In this document: positions 17,575 through 26,542 of the stretch, one piece after another
Position numbering within the stretch: the first letter of the stretch is position 1
Layout of the letters: the number at the start of each line of letters is the position of its first letter
DNA from: Aureibacillus halotolerans
GTDB lineage: Bacteria; Bacillota; Bacilli; Bacillales; DSM-28697
Direction: 5' to 3'
Assembly (NCBI RefSeq): GCF_004363045.1
Contig: NZ_SNYJ01000004.1
Location: 220,575-284,574, forward strand
Length of the DNA: 64,000 bases
Position numbers and translations under genes: made by a program
Notes under the pieces: model-generated
What the model was told of the DNA's origin: nothing
Database searches by the model: none
Seen by the model: the letters and a program-made list of their open reading frames with translations, nothing else

Positions 17575-18471
17575 CTACGACACGAGCATCAATACAACGG
17601 GCACGGTCGCAAGACTTATTAACGTACTAAACAAGGTTGCAGCTGACACATGGGATGCGTCTGTGTCATATTGCACAGCATACAACGTTGTGTTGACAGC
17701 AGTAGGTGTTGCCGCCAGGACAATCATGACTTGCTTTTCCAAAAGCGGGAGAGGGAGGACTGCCACAATCAGCGCTGCAAGCAAAGGAGCAGCGAGCAGT
17801 TTGATCGTTACTGAGGCGAACAGACGGCGCCACTCTAGCTTTCCTAAAGTCATGGCACCCAGTTGCATGCCCAGCACCACCATCATAAAAGGAACAGCGG
17901 CGTCCGCTAAGGATTGGATTACCTGCCAGACGGAAGCATGGATTGGCCAAGACAACCAATGAAACACTAGCCCCCCTACAGCGCCATAAAGAATGGGCAT
18001 CCGCCAAAGCTTAATTCGACGCCTTTTCCCTTCAGATAAAACTGTGCTCCCAGCTGCCGCAATGGATACACCAAGGGTATGCATTAACAACTGCTGCAAC
18101 ACCATCAAGGTGATGGCGACCGTTCCAGCCTCATTACCGAAAGCAAAGAGCACAAGAGGAATGCCGTAGTTTCCATTATTGCTAAACGCAGATGCGAGCA
18201 TCATTCCACACGTTTGCGTAGCTGATCGATTCCTAAGCCTCGCCACAAAATAGACAATGAGCAAGCAGCCCCCCACTGTACCAGAGAGATACAATGCATA
18301 GTACAAAGACGTGAGAGAAAGACCATTGCTATAAAAACTTCGAAATACCAAAAACGGAATAAACACAATAACAGCGAGTCGGGAACACATCGACACATCG
18401 ACAGGCAATCGCTTTCGAACTAAAAAGCCGATGAAAAAAATAATGAAAATCGGGATCACTGGAGCGAGCAC
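17575..18471 (-). CDS. AEC family (auxin efflux carrier-type) transporter
   Basis: 298 residues with ten hydrophobic helices. Family features: IFIIFFIGFLVRKRLPVD at the start, FVFRSF-type helix 2, AFSNNGNYGIPLVLFAFG in the middle (the NxGNxGxP signature) and a C-terminal ATPTAVNTTLYA helix. AEC proteins are secondary carriers for organic acids such as malate. It is the last gene of the minus-strand operon, 56 bp after the aldehyde dehydrogenase. A natural reading is export of the organic acid made by that enzyme. GTG start 18471 with AGGAAGGGA upstream. Confidence 0.8.
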   Translation of the reverse strand: MLAPVIPIFIIFFIGFLVRKRLPVDVSMCSRLAVIVFIPFLVFRSFYSNGLSLTSLYYALYLSGTVGGCLLIVYFVARLRNRSATQTCGMMLASAFSNNGNYGIPLVLFAFGNEAGTVAITLMVLQQLLMHTLGVSIAAAGSTVLSEGKRRRIKLWRMPILYGAVGGLVFHWLSWPIHASVWQVIQSLADAAVPFMMVVLGMQLGAMTLGKLEWRRLFASVTIKLLAAPLLAALIVAVLPLPLLEKQVMIVLAATPTAVNTTLYAVQYDTDASHVSAATLFSTLISLATVPVVLMLVS

Positions 18472-18527
18472 AAGCGTCCCTTCCTTCTGGACAGTGACAG
18501 TCTATTTAGCTGCCCTATTATCCTAAA

Positions 18528-19940
18528 TTATCTTAGAACCACAAGTCGTTCATGCGTCATTTCCTCAATGGCAAAACGCGGACCTTCTTTACCTGAACCG
18601 CTCCGTTTCACTCCGCCATAAGGCATGGCATCCACCCGAAAAGCAGATGTATCGTTTATGATGACGCCTCCTACCTCTAATTGCTCAGCCGCTTGCAAAC
18701 AAAAGGCCAAGTCATTTGAGAATACTCCTGCTTGTAAGCCATACACAGAGCGATTGACGCGTTCGATTGCATCGGTACCTTCTGAATACGTGTCGATGGT
18801 GACAACTGGACCAAACACTTCATCCTTGCACACCTTCATCGAGTCTTTCACATTGGTGAGAATGGTCGGCCAAAACAATGTGCCCTCTCTCTTACCACCT
18901 GTTTCAATCGTAGCACCTTCCGAGACAGCTTCCTTCACCCATTCTTCGACACGCTGGGCTTCTTTTTCAGCAATCATCGGGCCAACTTGAGTTGCTGGCT
19001 CTCGTGGGTCGCCCACGATAAGAGCCTCTGTATGAGTCTTCACACGTTCAAGAAACTGTGCATACACCGATTTATGAACGAGCACACGCTGGACTGAAAT
19101 ACAAACCTGACCGGCTGAGTTAAAGCTACGCGCCGCTACAAGCTTGGCTGCTTCCTCTATGTCAGCGTCGTGATGAACAATCGTTGCCGAATTGTTTCCC
19201 AGCTCCAATGCCACTTTTCGCAACCCAGCTTTTTGTGTAATAAGCTCACCAACCCGAGGGCTTCCAGTAAATGTGAACATGTCCACACCTTCATTTTTAA
19301 GCAACCAATCTCCAATGTCCGGGCCATGGCCAGTAAGTACATGAAGGCGGTTTTTAGGAAGACCTGCTTCTAGAAGAAGGTGGCCAAGATATAAGGTAGA
19401 TAAAGGCGTTACCTCTGCCGGCTTTACTATGACTGCATTGCCAGCCGCAAGAGCAGGACCAATTTTGTGACAAGCGAGATTCAAAGGTACATTAAATGGG
19501 GTGATGGCCACCACCACGCCTACTGGCACACGAAGGGTAAAAGCGCGCCGTTCCTCAGCTCCGGGCGACGCTTCCACCGGCACCATTTCCCCTTGAATAC
19601 GCTTTGCTTCTTCAGCAGAAAGCTCAAGTGTCATTGCCGCACGCTCTACCTCGGTTTTCGCTTCAGTAATTGGCTTGCCTACCTCGTCTGTGATAATTTC
19701 TGCCAGTTGATCCACGTGCTCGCGTAATAGCTCCGACGTACGCTTGAGTACCTCGTAACGTTGGTACGGTGAAAAAGTATCCTTCTGTGCAGCGCGACTG
19801 ACGGTCACAGCCTCCTCAATATGTTGACTTTCGGCAACTGCCACCTCACTTAGGAGATCCCCAGTGAATTTTTGATACACCGCCATATACGCTTCAGTTT
19901 TCTCATCTCGTCCATTGAGGATCAAACCATGTCTTTTCAA
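18528..19940 (-). CDS. NAD(P)-dependent aldehyde dehydrogenase
   Basis: 470 residues, standard ALDH length. Active-site Cys280 in FNSAGQVCISVQRV, general base Glu246 in LELGNN, oxyanion Asn150 in TPFN, and the coenzyme-site FTGSPRVG. The CISVQR context is found in lactaldehyde- and sulfoacetaldehyde/succinate-semialdehyde-type dehydrogenases. In this operon it would oxidise the aldehyde half released by the aldolase: lactaldehyde for a 6-deoxysugar, or 3-sulfolactaldehyde for sulfoquinovose. Starts at TTG 19940 with a weak GGATGTGA upstream. A partial operator-like sequence, AAAGGTCGTAAC, lies at 19979-19968 between this gene and the aldolase. Confidence 0.87.
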   Translation of the reverse strand: MKRHGLILNGRDEKTEAYMAVYQKFTGDLLSEVAVAESQHIEEAVTVSRAAQKDTFSPYQRYEVLKRTSELLREHVDQLAEIITDEVGKPITEAKTEVERAAMTLELSAEEAKRIQGEMVPVEASPGAEERRAFTLRVPVGVVVAITPFNVPLNLACHKIGPALAAGNAVIVKPAEVTPLSTLYLGHLLLEAGLPKNRLHVLTGHGPDIGDWLLKNEGVDMFTFTGSPRVGELITQKAGLRKVALELGNNSATIVHHDADIEEAAKLVAARSFNSAGQVCISVQRVLVHKSVYAQFLERVKTHTEALIVGDPREPATQVGPMIAEKEAQRVEEWVKEAVSEGATIETGGKREGTLFWPTILTNVKDSMKVCKDEVFGPVVTIDTYSEGTDAIERVNRSVYGLQAGVFSNDLAFCLQAAEQLEVGGVIINDTSAFRVDAMPYGGVKRSGSGKEGPRFAIEEMTHERLVVLR

Positions 19941-19977
19941 AATTCATCACATCCTATTTGTAATAACGTTACGACCT

Positions 19978-20844
19978 TTAAAGCATAAAGGAAGACTTCC
20001 GATCACTACCGAATGTTCGTATTTTATGCTTAACGACGTGCTTCATCGCCTCAATTCCATCCTGCAATACATCGGCGAGAACCAAATTGTTTGGTTCCTT
20101 TGTCCAACGCGCTTGCATCGCCTGTGAAACGGCCTGGCGTAGTTCAGTATCCACGTTTATTTTAGCGACACCACTTGCAATCGCCTCTTTTACTTGGGCA
20201 TCAGGCACACCTGAACCTCCATGCAATACCACCGGCTTATCAATACTTGCAACAATCTCTTTTAGACGAGCAATGCGAAGATTTGGTTCTTTCGTATAAA
20301 GACCATGTGCTGTGCCAATAGAAACAGCAATGTAATCAATGCCCGTCTGCTCTGAAAAGGCTAGTGCTTCTTCTGTTGTTGTGATGGTGGCTTCACTTTC
20401 GCTCACATCGATGTCGTCCTCCACCCCACCAATCTTGCCAATTTCGCCTTCTACACCAATGCCTAGCGCATGGCCTGCCTCGGCAACCAGACGAGTAATA
20501 CGTACGTTCTCTTCAAACGAACGTGACGACCCGTCAAACATAACCGATTGGAATCCCAACTGGATCGCTCTCATGGTTTGCGTGTAGCTTCTGCTATGAT
20601 CCAAATGGATTGCTATAGGTACAGTGGCTCCTTGTGCATACTGCACGACCATTTCTTTCAATGGCTCCAGGCCGAGATGGGTGATCGCTTTTTGTCCTAT
20701 TTGAATCATTACTGGCGCTTGTTCTTCTTCAGCTGCCTCAATAATACCTTTAACCATTTCAGCATTCTGGGCACTAAAAGCCCCTACTCCGTACCGATGC
20801 TTATACGCATGCAACAACATTGACTTTCCATCCATCCATGCCAA
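19978..20844 (-). CDS. Class II aldolase (DHAP-forming, GatY/KbaY/FbaA family)
   Basis: 288 residues. Zinc/catalytic segment IAIHLDHSRS, GTAHGLYTKEP, VVLHGGSGVP and KINVDTELRQA phosphate loop. A paralogue of the aldolase at 13178 but clearly diverged. It should split a ketose 1-(bis)phosphate into DHAP and an aldehyde that the next gene (ALDH) oxidises. TTG 20844 is 6 nt after GAGGTGA; an in-frame ATG at 20835 is too far away. The gene follows the GntR regulator by 6 bp. In a sulfo-EMP interpretation this would be the 6-deoxy-6-sulfofructose-1-phosphate aldolase. Confidence 0.86.
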   Translation of the reverse strand: MAWMDGKSMLLHAYKHRYGVGAFSAQNAEMVKGIIEAAEEEQAPVMIQIGQKAITHLGLEPLKEMVVQYAQGATVPIAIHLDHSRSYTQTMRAIQLGFQSVMFDGSSRSFEENVRITRLVAEAGHALGIGVEGEIGKIGGVEDDIDVSESEATITTTEEALAFSEQTGIDYIAVSIGTAHGLYTKEPNLRIARLKEIVASIDKPVVLHGGSGVPDAQVKEAIASGVAKINVDTELRQAVSQAMQARWTKEPNNLVLADVLQDGIEAMKHVVKHKIRTFGSDRKSSFML

Positions 20845-20850
20845 AAGACG

Positions 20851-21585
20851 TCACCTCTCTAATTCGATGTCATAGTGATATTGATCACTTCGATACTTCG
20901 TACACGTATACTCAATCGGCTGACCGTCGATTCCATAACTGAGTCGAGTCATTTCCAACAACGCCTCTCCAGGGCGAATACCCAAATAATCGGCTTCATA
21001 GACCGTCGCATTAATCGCCGAAATTTTCTCATGTGCTTTTTTTAAATGATACCCGTGCTCCTCAAGAATCGGATAATACTGCGCTTGATCAAGGTCGTAC
21101 GTGGAGAGCACTTTGCCAATCTCTTCTGGCCAACATGTTCTCTCAAAAGCGATGGGCATATCATCTGCAAAGCGAATGCGCTCAATTAAATACACGTTTT
21201 CTTTTTCGTCAAGCGACAAAATCTCCTTTTCAGGGAAGAGCATCGTTTTAAACTCCGCCCGTATGACCTTAGATTTAGGGGTCTTTCCCTTTTCAAGGAC
21301 TTCTTCTGCAAAACCTTTCAATTGTCCGAGACTGCCCACCAATTTTTGCGGACGCACAATAGTGCCACGTCCCTGTTTCTTTTCAAGCAAATCCATTTGC
21401 ACTAATATCGCAATTGCCTGACGGATCGTTGTCCGACTTACCTCAAATTCATCCATCAACTCTTGTTCAGTAGGAATAAGCGTGTTTGGCTTCCAGACAT
21501 TTTCTTTAATGCGTTGGATTAAAATGCGCTTAATCTGGGAGTACAGCGCTTCTCCATTGGCTGTTAGTTTCTTTGACTTCTCCAA
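20851..21585 (-). CDS. GntR family regulator with UTRA effector domain (HutC subfamily)
   Basis: 244 residues. Winged helix-turn-helix at about 15-80 (PTEQELMDEFEVSRTTIRQAIAILVQMDLLEKKQGRGTIV), then a UTRA sugar-phosphate-sensing domain (about 95-240, ending ALLEMTRLSYGIDGQPIEYTCTKYRSD). HutC-type repressors bind GGT-N4-ACC palindromes; two such sites are seen at 16134-16149 and 27868-27883. It is encoded inside the operon it most likely controls. TTG start 21585 after AAAGGAGAGA. Confidence 0.9.
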   Translation of the reverse strand: MEKSKKLTANGEALYSQIKRILIQRIKENVWKPNTLIPTEQELMDEFEVSRTTIRQAIAILVQMDLLEKKQGRGTIVRPQKLVGSLGQLKGFAEEVLEKGKTPKSKVIRAEFKTMLFPEKEILSLDEKENVYLIERIRFADDMPIAFERTCWPEEIGKVLSTYDLDQAQYYPILEEHGYHLKKAHEKISAINATVYEADYLGIRPGEALLEMTRLSYGIDGQPIEYTCTKYRSDQYHYDIELER

Positions 21586-21603
21586 ACTAGTCTCTCCTTT
21601 TTA

Positions 21604-22743
21604 CTACGGCGCAGGATAAGATTTCAATCCTTCCCCCACCAATGGCCTCAACCAATCAGAGTACTCTTCATGGTGAGTGATGAAGCGAGCTGGCAGACAT
21701 TGTTCGCCATACTCAGCTACCCGCTGAAGGGGGACCGCTTTTAGTGTCGTAGTATAAGTATAAGAGTCCTGTCGAAGAATGGAAACCATAAACCCCGTTT
21801 TCTCTGACTCTATGAAGCTAGCACATTGTTCACCGACCTCATACGCTTCTTTTCGATCAATATCTGACACTGCCAAGGAAAGACTGCGCTGGTTCATGCC
21901 TAAAAGCTCTGAGCGCACGCCATTCACGTTCAGCGTTTCCCCCAAATACTCAGCAATAGCCTGAGAAACACCACCAAGCATTTGTCGGCCATTGACCTCC
22001 GCTCTTGCCACAGGGCTTGTTTTGTCCCAAAGCATTCCTTCACTCACAACGAGCAATGCACAGCCATGCTTGGACAATGCATTCGATACGATCCCACAGA
22101 GCTCATCAGGATCTGTTCGTACTTCCGGAAGACCAATAAAATGAGGCCCTTCCTCCTCGTAATCTCGCAACAATCCAGACGCAGCCGCCAGCCAACCGGT
22201 ATGACGCCCCATCGTTTCGAGAATACGAATTTTTTCAAAGTTTTTCATAGCTAGAAGATCCCTGCTCATATCTCTTACAGAAGCGGCCACATAGCGTGCA
22301 GCACTCCCAAACCCCGGGGCATGATCAGTACACCCAATATCGTTGTCCACCGTTTTTGGGATGCCAGCCACCTGTAGGGACATCCCATCTTTAGCTGCAT
22401 AGGAGGACAGCTTTTGCAATGCGGCCATTGTGCCGTTTCCTCCGATGCCTACCACCGTATCAATGCACTTCTCCTTTAAATGGTGAAGGCTTTGTTGAAG
22501 TGCTTGCTCATTCAATGGAAATCGACCAGAAGCAAGACAGGCGCCAGGGACCCCTCTATGGGCTTGCACCCACGCCAGCTTCTTTTCATCTGCCTCATAA
22601 AAATCTCCTTTTGCAAGTCCCTCATATCCACCCTGCACGAAAACCAGCTGACTGAACTGCTTGGCGGTGTTCACAAATCCGGCCAATGAAGCATTGAGCA
22701 CTTGAGTTGGTCCTCCTGCCTGCAAGATGGCTATTCTCTTCAT
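21604..22743 (-). CDS. 6-phosphofructokinase-like sugar kinase (PFK-A family, divergent)
   Basis: 379 residues, longer than the about 320 of glycolytic PfkA. Nucleotide loop GGPTQVLNAS (10-19), GGNGTMAAL (101-109) where ATP-PFKs have GGDGS, and PKTVDND (129-135) with catalytic Asp133. Gly at 104 favours ATP, whereas Lys at 130 is typical of the pyrophosphate-using branch, so the phosphoryl donor cannot be fixed by eye. Encoded between a FucI-type isomerase and a DHAP aldolase, it is likely a ketose 1-kinase rather than the housekeeping PFK. ATG 22743 with GGAG upstream. Confidence 0.85.
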   Translation of the reverse strand: MKRIAILQAGGPTQVLNASLAGFVNTAKQFSQLVFVQGGYEGLAKGDFYEADEKKLAWVQAHRGVPGACLASGRFPLNEQALQQSLHHLKEKCIDTVVGIGGNGTMAALQKLSSYAAKDGMSLQVAGIPKTVDNDIGCTDHAPGFGSAARYVAASVRDMSRDLLAMKNFEKIRILETMGRHTGWLAAASGLLRDYEEEGPHFIGLPEVRTDPDELCGIVSNALSKHGCALLVVSEGMLWDKTSPVARAEVNGRQMLGGVSQAIAEYLGETLNVNGVRSELLGMNQRSLSLAVSDIDRKEAYEVGEQCASFIESEKTGFMVSILRQDSYTYTTTLKAVPLQRVAEYGEQCLPARFITHHEEYSDWLRPLVGEGLKSYPAP

Positions 22744-22764
22744 GATCGAACATCTCCAGCTGTG

Positions 22765-24099
22765 TTACTCATAAAATTTTGTTGGAATCCCAAGCTGCTC
22801 ACCCAATTCTGTCAGTTCCTCGGTTACATCACCGTACACAATCGCATAGTGTGGCTCATACCCTTCCGCCATCAGAGAAGAGACAAGGCCTTCCACCTCA
22901 GAAGAAAATCCGACCTCTACCGATGTGCCCTGAAACGTAATACCGTCCTCAAGTGCTTTCCCCTTCATAACGAGCAAACGGTACCCATTACGCGTGTAGC
23001 TCACTCGGAAGATCGTGACAATTCCGGACTTCAATCCAAAATCAAGAGCAAAACCTAATTTTCTGTTCGGATGCACACCTACAGTAGCGCCCGTTTTCGG
23101 AGATGCCAGCGAATACGCACCAGCCCCACAATGCCAGAAGACGGTAGAATTCCGTTCTGGATGCACGTGCACAAGATCACCAAGATACGGTGCTGTTCCT
23201 GTCAATTCACGTAAAATATACATCGACACCGACCCATGAATATCTGATTCACAAGAGGCAACGATGCCTTGGTCGGTAAAATGAGACAATGTTGAACATG
23301 GAGCTGCCTGCAGCTGCTCAAAAAAATCCGGCCAGCAACGCATGGCGAGCGCTGCGATTTGTTGGTCTTGCACCTTTTTATTCATATAAGTGTAGAACTG
23401 AGCAAACCGTTTGACCGCATGATCGTCACGATCTAACCCAACCACACTTCGCTCCGCGTGTTCCACTGCTGGACGCCACTCCTCCTCGGGGACATCTACA
23501 CACTTATCAAACGCGTCTTGGATATCAAAATTCTTGAGTGTCATTCCAAAGGCCTGGTGCAAGTGCTCTTCCTTTGCTTCTGAGAAATAAAAGCCTGGTG
23601 GGTGATCACCAACGACCCCGATGGTGCTATTTTGAAGTTTATGGCGTAAGCGAAGCACCGTCAGTTGACGACCGAGGAGGTTCTGAAGTTCAGGCTCATC
23701 CGGATTCCCGAGCACAAAACGAAACGGCCGCTCGTGATTGTGAAGCACATGGGACGTGCTATTGCCCCCAGTCAGTGAATTGAGACGTAAACGCCCACCT
23801 ACACTCGGCTCGCGCACTGACCAGACCACAAACGGAGCATCAACTCCCTCCAGCAAACGAACGACAAATTCTCCATCCGCAAATGTCACACTTTGATAGA
23901 GCACAGCATACACAGAAGACGTATCCACAGTGGCTAAGAATTCGCTCACCTCCTCTGGAGAAGTCATAATACCCCCTGGTGTGAGAATTTCCTCGCCCGT
24001 CGATTCTAGCCATGCTATAGATGCGTTGTATTGAGCGTTTGCGGCTTCCATATCAAAAGTCTTTCTTCCAATAGGTGCATATAAGATCGTTGCCTTCAT
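22765..24099 (-). CDS. L-fucose/L-arabinose isomerase family protein
   Basis: 444 residues, shorter than FucI (about 590). The C-terminal half holds the family hallmarks MRCWPDFFEQL (253-263) and VASCESDIHGSV (280-291), with acidic and His residues that bind the catalytic metal. Such enzymes interconvert aldoses and ketoses. Upstream of a kinase and aldolase, this should make the ketose. SQ isomerases of Gram-positive sulfoglycolysis are recalled to be in this superfamily, but the sequence alone does not prove that substrate. ATG 24099, one base after the DUF4867 gene. Confidence 0.82.
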   Translation of the reverse strand: MKATILYAPIGRKTFDMEAANAQYNASIAWLESTGEEILTPGGIMTSPEEVSEFLATVDTSSVYAVLYQSVTFADGEFVVRLLEGVDAPFVVWSVREPSVGGRLRLNSLTGGNSTSHVLHNHERPFRFVLGNPDEPELQNLLGRQLTVLRLRHKLQNSTIGVVGDHPPGFYFSEAKEEHLHQAFGMTLKNFDIQDAFDKCVDVPEEEWRPAVEHAERSVVGLDRDDHAVKRFAQFYTYMNKKVQDQQIAALAMRCWPDFFEQLQAAPCSTLSHFTDQGIVASCESDIHGSVSMYILRELTGTAPYLGDLVHVHPERNSTVFWHCGAGAYSLASPKTGATVGVHPNRKLGFALDFGLKSGIVTIFRVSYTRNGYRLLVMKGKALEDGITFQGTSVEVGFSSEVEGLVSSLMAEGYEPHYAIVYGDVTEELTELGEQLGIPTKFYE

Positions 24100-24100
24100 C

Positions 24101-24784
24101 TTAGGTGTCCTTCCTTTCTAGCGAGTAAATGAAGCGCTGCTTCGGTCCCTTCTTCAAACCAACAGGCACTCCCTGATCTGTAAAAATGCTGTGCTCTTCG
24201 TGAGCAATCAGCCATTTGTTCCGTTGAAACAAATAAGGATCTTTCCTTCGCTGGTTCTCATCGATTGGTGTATTTGTTCCTTCTGGCAAAATTATGAGAG
24301 TCTTATACCCTTCTGAAGTCACCGTACATGGCGATAAATGCATCGTTGTGCGGTAAAGGCGAAGGGCTGTACCACCAGGAACAAAGACATATGTCAGCTC
24401 TTCTGGATCAATAGGCTGCTGTTGATCCCATGTTCTGTAGTCGCCTAAAAAGAGCACACAATCCGTGGCGGCAAACAGCACTTCATCTCCTTGATGGTAT
24501 TCAAGTCCATTGACCGTCTCATTTCGGCCATTGCAGTAGCCAATTTGAACCGGCATCGTGCCATAATAGCTATCCTCAAGCCACGTTTTGATGTCTGAGG
24601 ATTCCCAGTCCTTTATGGACGGTTCATATCGGTTGCCGGTTTCAGGAATTTCCAAAGGCTCTAGCCACTCATAAGCACACTGCACAGGAAAATTGGTTAG
24701 CACTTCACCAAACACACGAAAACAATCATCAGTGATTAAGCTTAGGGAAAGGTTTGGGTTTAGCTGTTGTAAAGTAGAAAGCAC
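24101..24784 (-). CDS. DUF4867 family protein
   Basis: 227 residues, soluble, no signal peptide. The middle has cupin-like strands (GYCNGRNETVNGLEYHQGDEVLFAATDCVLFLGDY, then FVPGGTALRLYRTTMHLSPC) with Glu and His that could bind a metal, so a cupin-fold sugar isomerase, mutarotase or lyase is conceivable. It ends TDQGVPVGLKKGPKQRFIYSLERK. The family is recalled next to FucI-like isomerases and aldolases in Firmicutes sugar operons, including sulfoquinovose clusters. Function unknown. GTG start 24784 after GGAGGAGTAGAG. Tightly linked to the isomerase. Confidence 0.7.
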   Translation of the reverse strand: MLSTLQQLNPNLSLSLITDDCFRVFGEVLTNFPVQCAYEWLEPLEIPETGNRYEPSIKDWESSDIKTWLEDSYYGTMPVQIGYCNGRNETVNGLEYHQGDEVLFAATDCVLFLGDYRTWDQQQPIDPEELTYVFVPGGTALRLYRTTMHLSPCTVTSEGYKTLIILPEGTNTPIDENQRRKDPYLFQRNKWLIAHEEHSIFTDQGVPVGLKKGPKQRFIYSLERKDT

Positions 24785-24811
24785 CTCTACTCCTCCTTTG
24801 ATGTCGGTATC

Positions 24812-25618
24812 CTATCCCTTGACTGCTCCTGCCATCATGCCCGCAACGAAATAGCGCTGCAAGAAAATGTACACGAGCACCATAGGCAAGGAGGAAATAA
24901 TCACTCCTGTGAATAGCATCGGGTAATTGGTTGCATACTGGCCCTGAAAATCGAGTAAAGCCAACGGCAAGGTTTTATACGCATTGTCTGTGATAAACAG
25001 CAATGGATACAAAAGATCATTCCAATTAATTACAAACAAGAAAATCGCTGTAGCTGACATGGATGGCAGAGACATGGGGACAACCATTTTCGTGAAGATC
25101 TTCCAGTTCCCTGCTCCATCAATCATGGATGCCTCAAAAAGTTCTTTTGGCAGGGTTTTCATAAAGCCTGTCAAAATGAAGATGGCAATCGGCATTGTAA
25201 CAGCTACGTTCACTATAATCAGACCAAACAAGCTATCCGTTAGCTCAAGTTGAAGTACAAGCGAATAAAGAGGAACCATAATCACCTGTGCTGGCACGAT
25301 CATACCGAGCGAAAAAACAGCGAACAGAACGCCGCCCACCCATCCGTGAATTCGGCTGATGCCAAATGCAATCATTGAGGCAAACAAGAGCGCGAAAAAA
25401 ACCGAGCACAACGTGACAATCACAGAGTTGGCAAAGTAACCAACCATCGTTTGTTCAATAAAAATATCAATATAATTGGAGAATTGCAGTCCACTAGCCG
25501 GAATACCTAGTGGATTGTCAAAAGTTTGCTGCAGTGTTTTCATTGATGTCAAAATAACCATCAACATCGGGATTATAATTAGAAAACCATACAGCAACAA
25601 AGCACCTTTTTTCACCAT
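24812..25618 (-). CDS. ABC sugar importer permease, MalG/UgpE type
   Basis: 268 residues with six helices and the EAA loop for the ATPase, EASMIDGAGNWKIFTKMVVPMSLP (about 160-185). It ends with the typical RYFVAGMMAGAVKG tail. Forms the membrane pore with the next permease. ATG 25618 follows AGAGGTGA. There is no ATPase gene in the operon. Confidence 0.9.
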   Translation of the reverse strand: MVKKGALLLYGFLIIIPMLMVILTSMKTLQQTFDNPLGIPASGLQFSNYIDIFIEQTMVGYFANSVIVTLCSVFFALLFASMIAFGISRIHGWVGGVLFAVFSLGMIVPAQVIMVPLYSLVLQLELTDSLFGLIIVNVAVTMPIAIFILTGFMKTLPKELFEASMIDGAGNWKIFTKMVVPMSLPSMSATAIFLFVINWNDLLYPLLFITDNAYKTLPLALLDFQGQYATNYPMLFTGVIISSLPMVLVYIFLQRYFVAGMMAGAVKG

Positions 25619-25648
25619 GACACTTCACCTCTTTTATCAAGCATTGTG

Positions 25649-26524
25649 TTAATAGTTCACTCTGCCGGAACGCAAAGCCTTGAATTGCAGAAAGGTAATT
25701 AAAGCGATAATTGCCATAAAGATAACCGAAATAGCAGAGGCATAACCAAAGGAATAACTTCTGAAACCGACCTCATAAATGTAGGTGGCAATGATTTCAG
25801 TTGAATAATTCGGTCCACCGCGTGTCATTGCAAACACAAGATCAAACGCCTTGAACGACTGAATCGTCGTATAGGCGATGACAATCGTTGCCGAAGGCGC
25901 CAACAGCGGCCAAGTGACTTTTCTAAAGGTTTGCCACCTTGTCGCCCCCTCAATGTTGGCGACTTCATACAAGTCATTTGGAATAGCATGCAAGCCGGCC
26001 ACGAAAATGATGAGCATCTGCCCTGCATGAAACCACACCTGGGTGAACGCCAGAGCAAAAATGGCTGCCGATTCATCACCAAGCCACCCTTGTTGAAGCT
26101 GTCCTAATCCCACTGCTTCAAGACCTGCGTTCAGAAGCCCAAGATTCGGATCATAGATAAACGACCAGACAAAGGCAACGGAGACGGAAGATAGAATGGT
26201 AGGAAAGAAAAACAATGCTCTCCAAAAGACATTAATCTTAGAATTCTTACGCAAAATCATTGCAAATACTAAGGCCACGATCGTTTGAAATACAACAACA
26301 AACAGGAGAAACTTTAGGTTATTCCCTATAGCCTTCATAAAAATGCTATCTCCTGTAAATGCACGTACATAGTTCTCAAATCCTACGAATGCATAGGACG
26401 GGGAAATCCCGTCCCAATTCGTCACTGAGTAGTAAAATGCACTCAATGCCGGATATAAGAAGAAAATGGCATACAGAATCGCTCCTGGTATGAAAAACAG
26501 ATAAATGGATTTTGAAACTTTCAC
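25649..26524 (-). CDS. ABC sugar importer permease, MalF/UgpA type
   Basis: 291 residues with six helices. Starts FFIPGAILYAIFFLYPALSAFYYSVTNWDG, as usual for MalF/UgpA subunits. EAA loop EVANIEGATRWQTFRKVTWPLLAP at about 188-211. GTG start 26524. Lies between the binding protein and the MalG-type partner. Confidence 0.9.
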   Translation of the reverse strand: MKVSKSIYLFFIPGAILYAIFFLYPALSAFYYSVTNWDGISPSYAFVGFENYVRAFTGDSIFMKAIGNNLKFLLFVVVFQTIVALVFAMILRKNSKINVFWRALFFFPTILSSVSVAFVWSFIYDPNLGLLNAGLEAVGLGQLQQGWLGDESAAIFALAFTQVWFHAGQMLIIFVAGLHAIPNDLYEVANIEGATRWQTFRKVTWPLLAPSATIVIAYTTIQSFKAFDLVFAMTRGGPNYSTEIIATYIYEVGFRSYSFGYASAISVIFMAIIALITFLQFKALRSGRVNY

Positions 26525-26542
26525 AACAAACCTACCCTCTCT

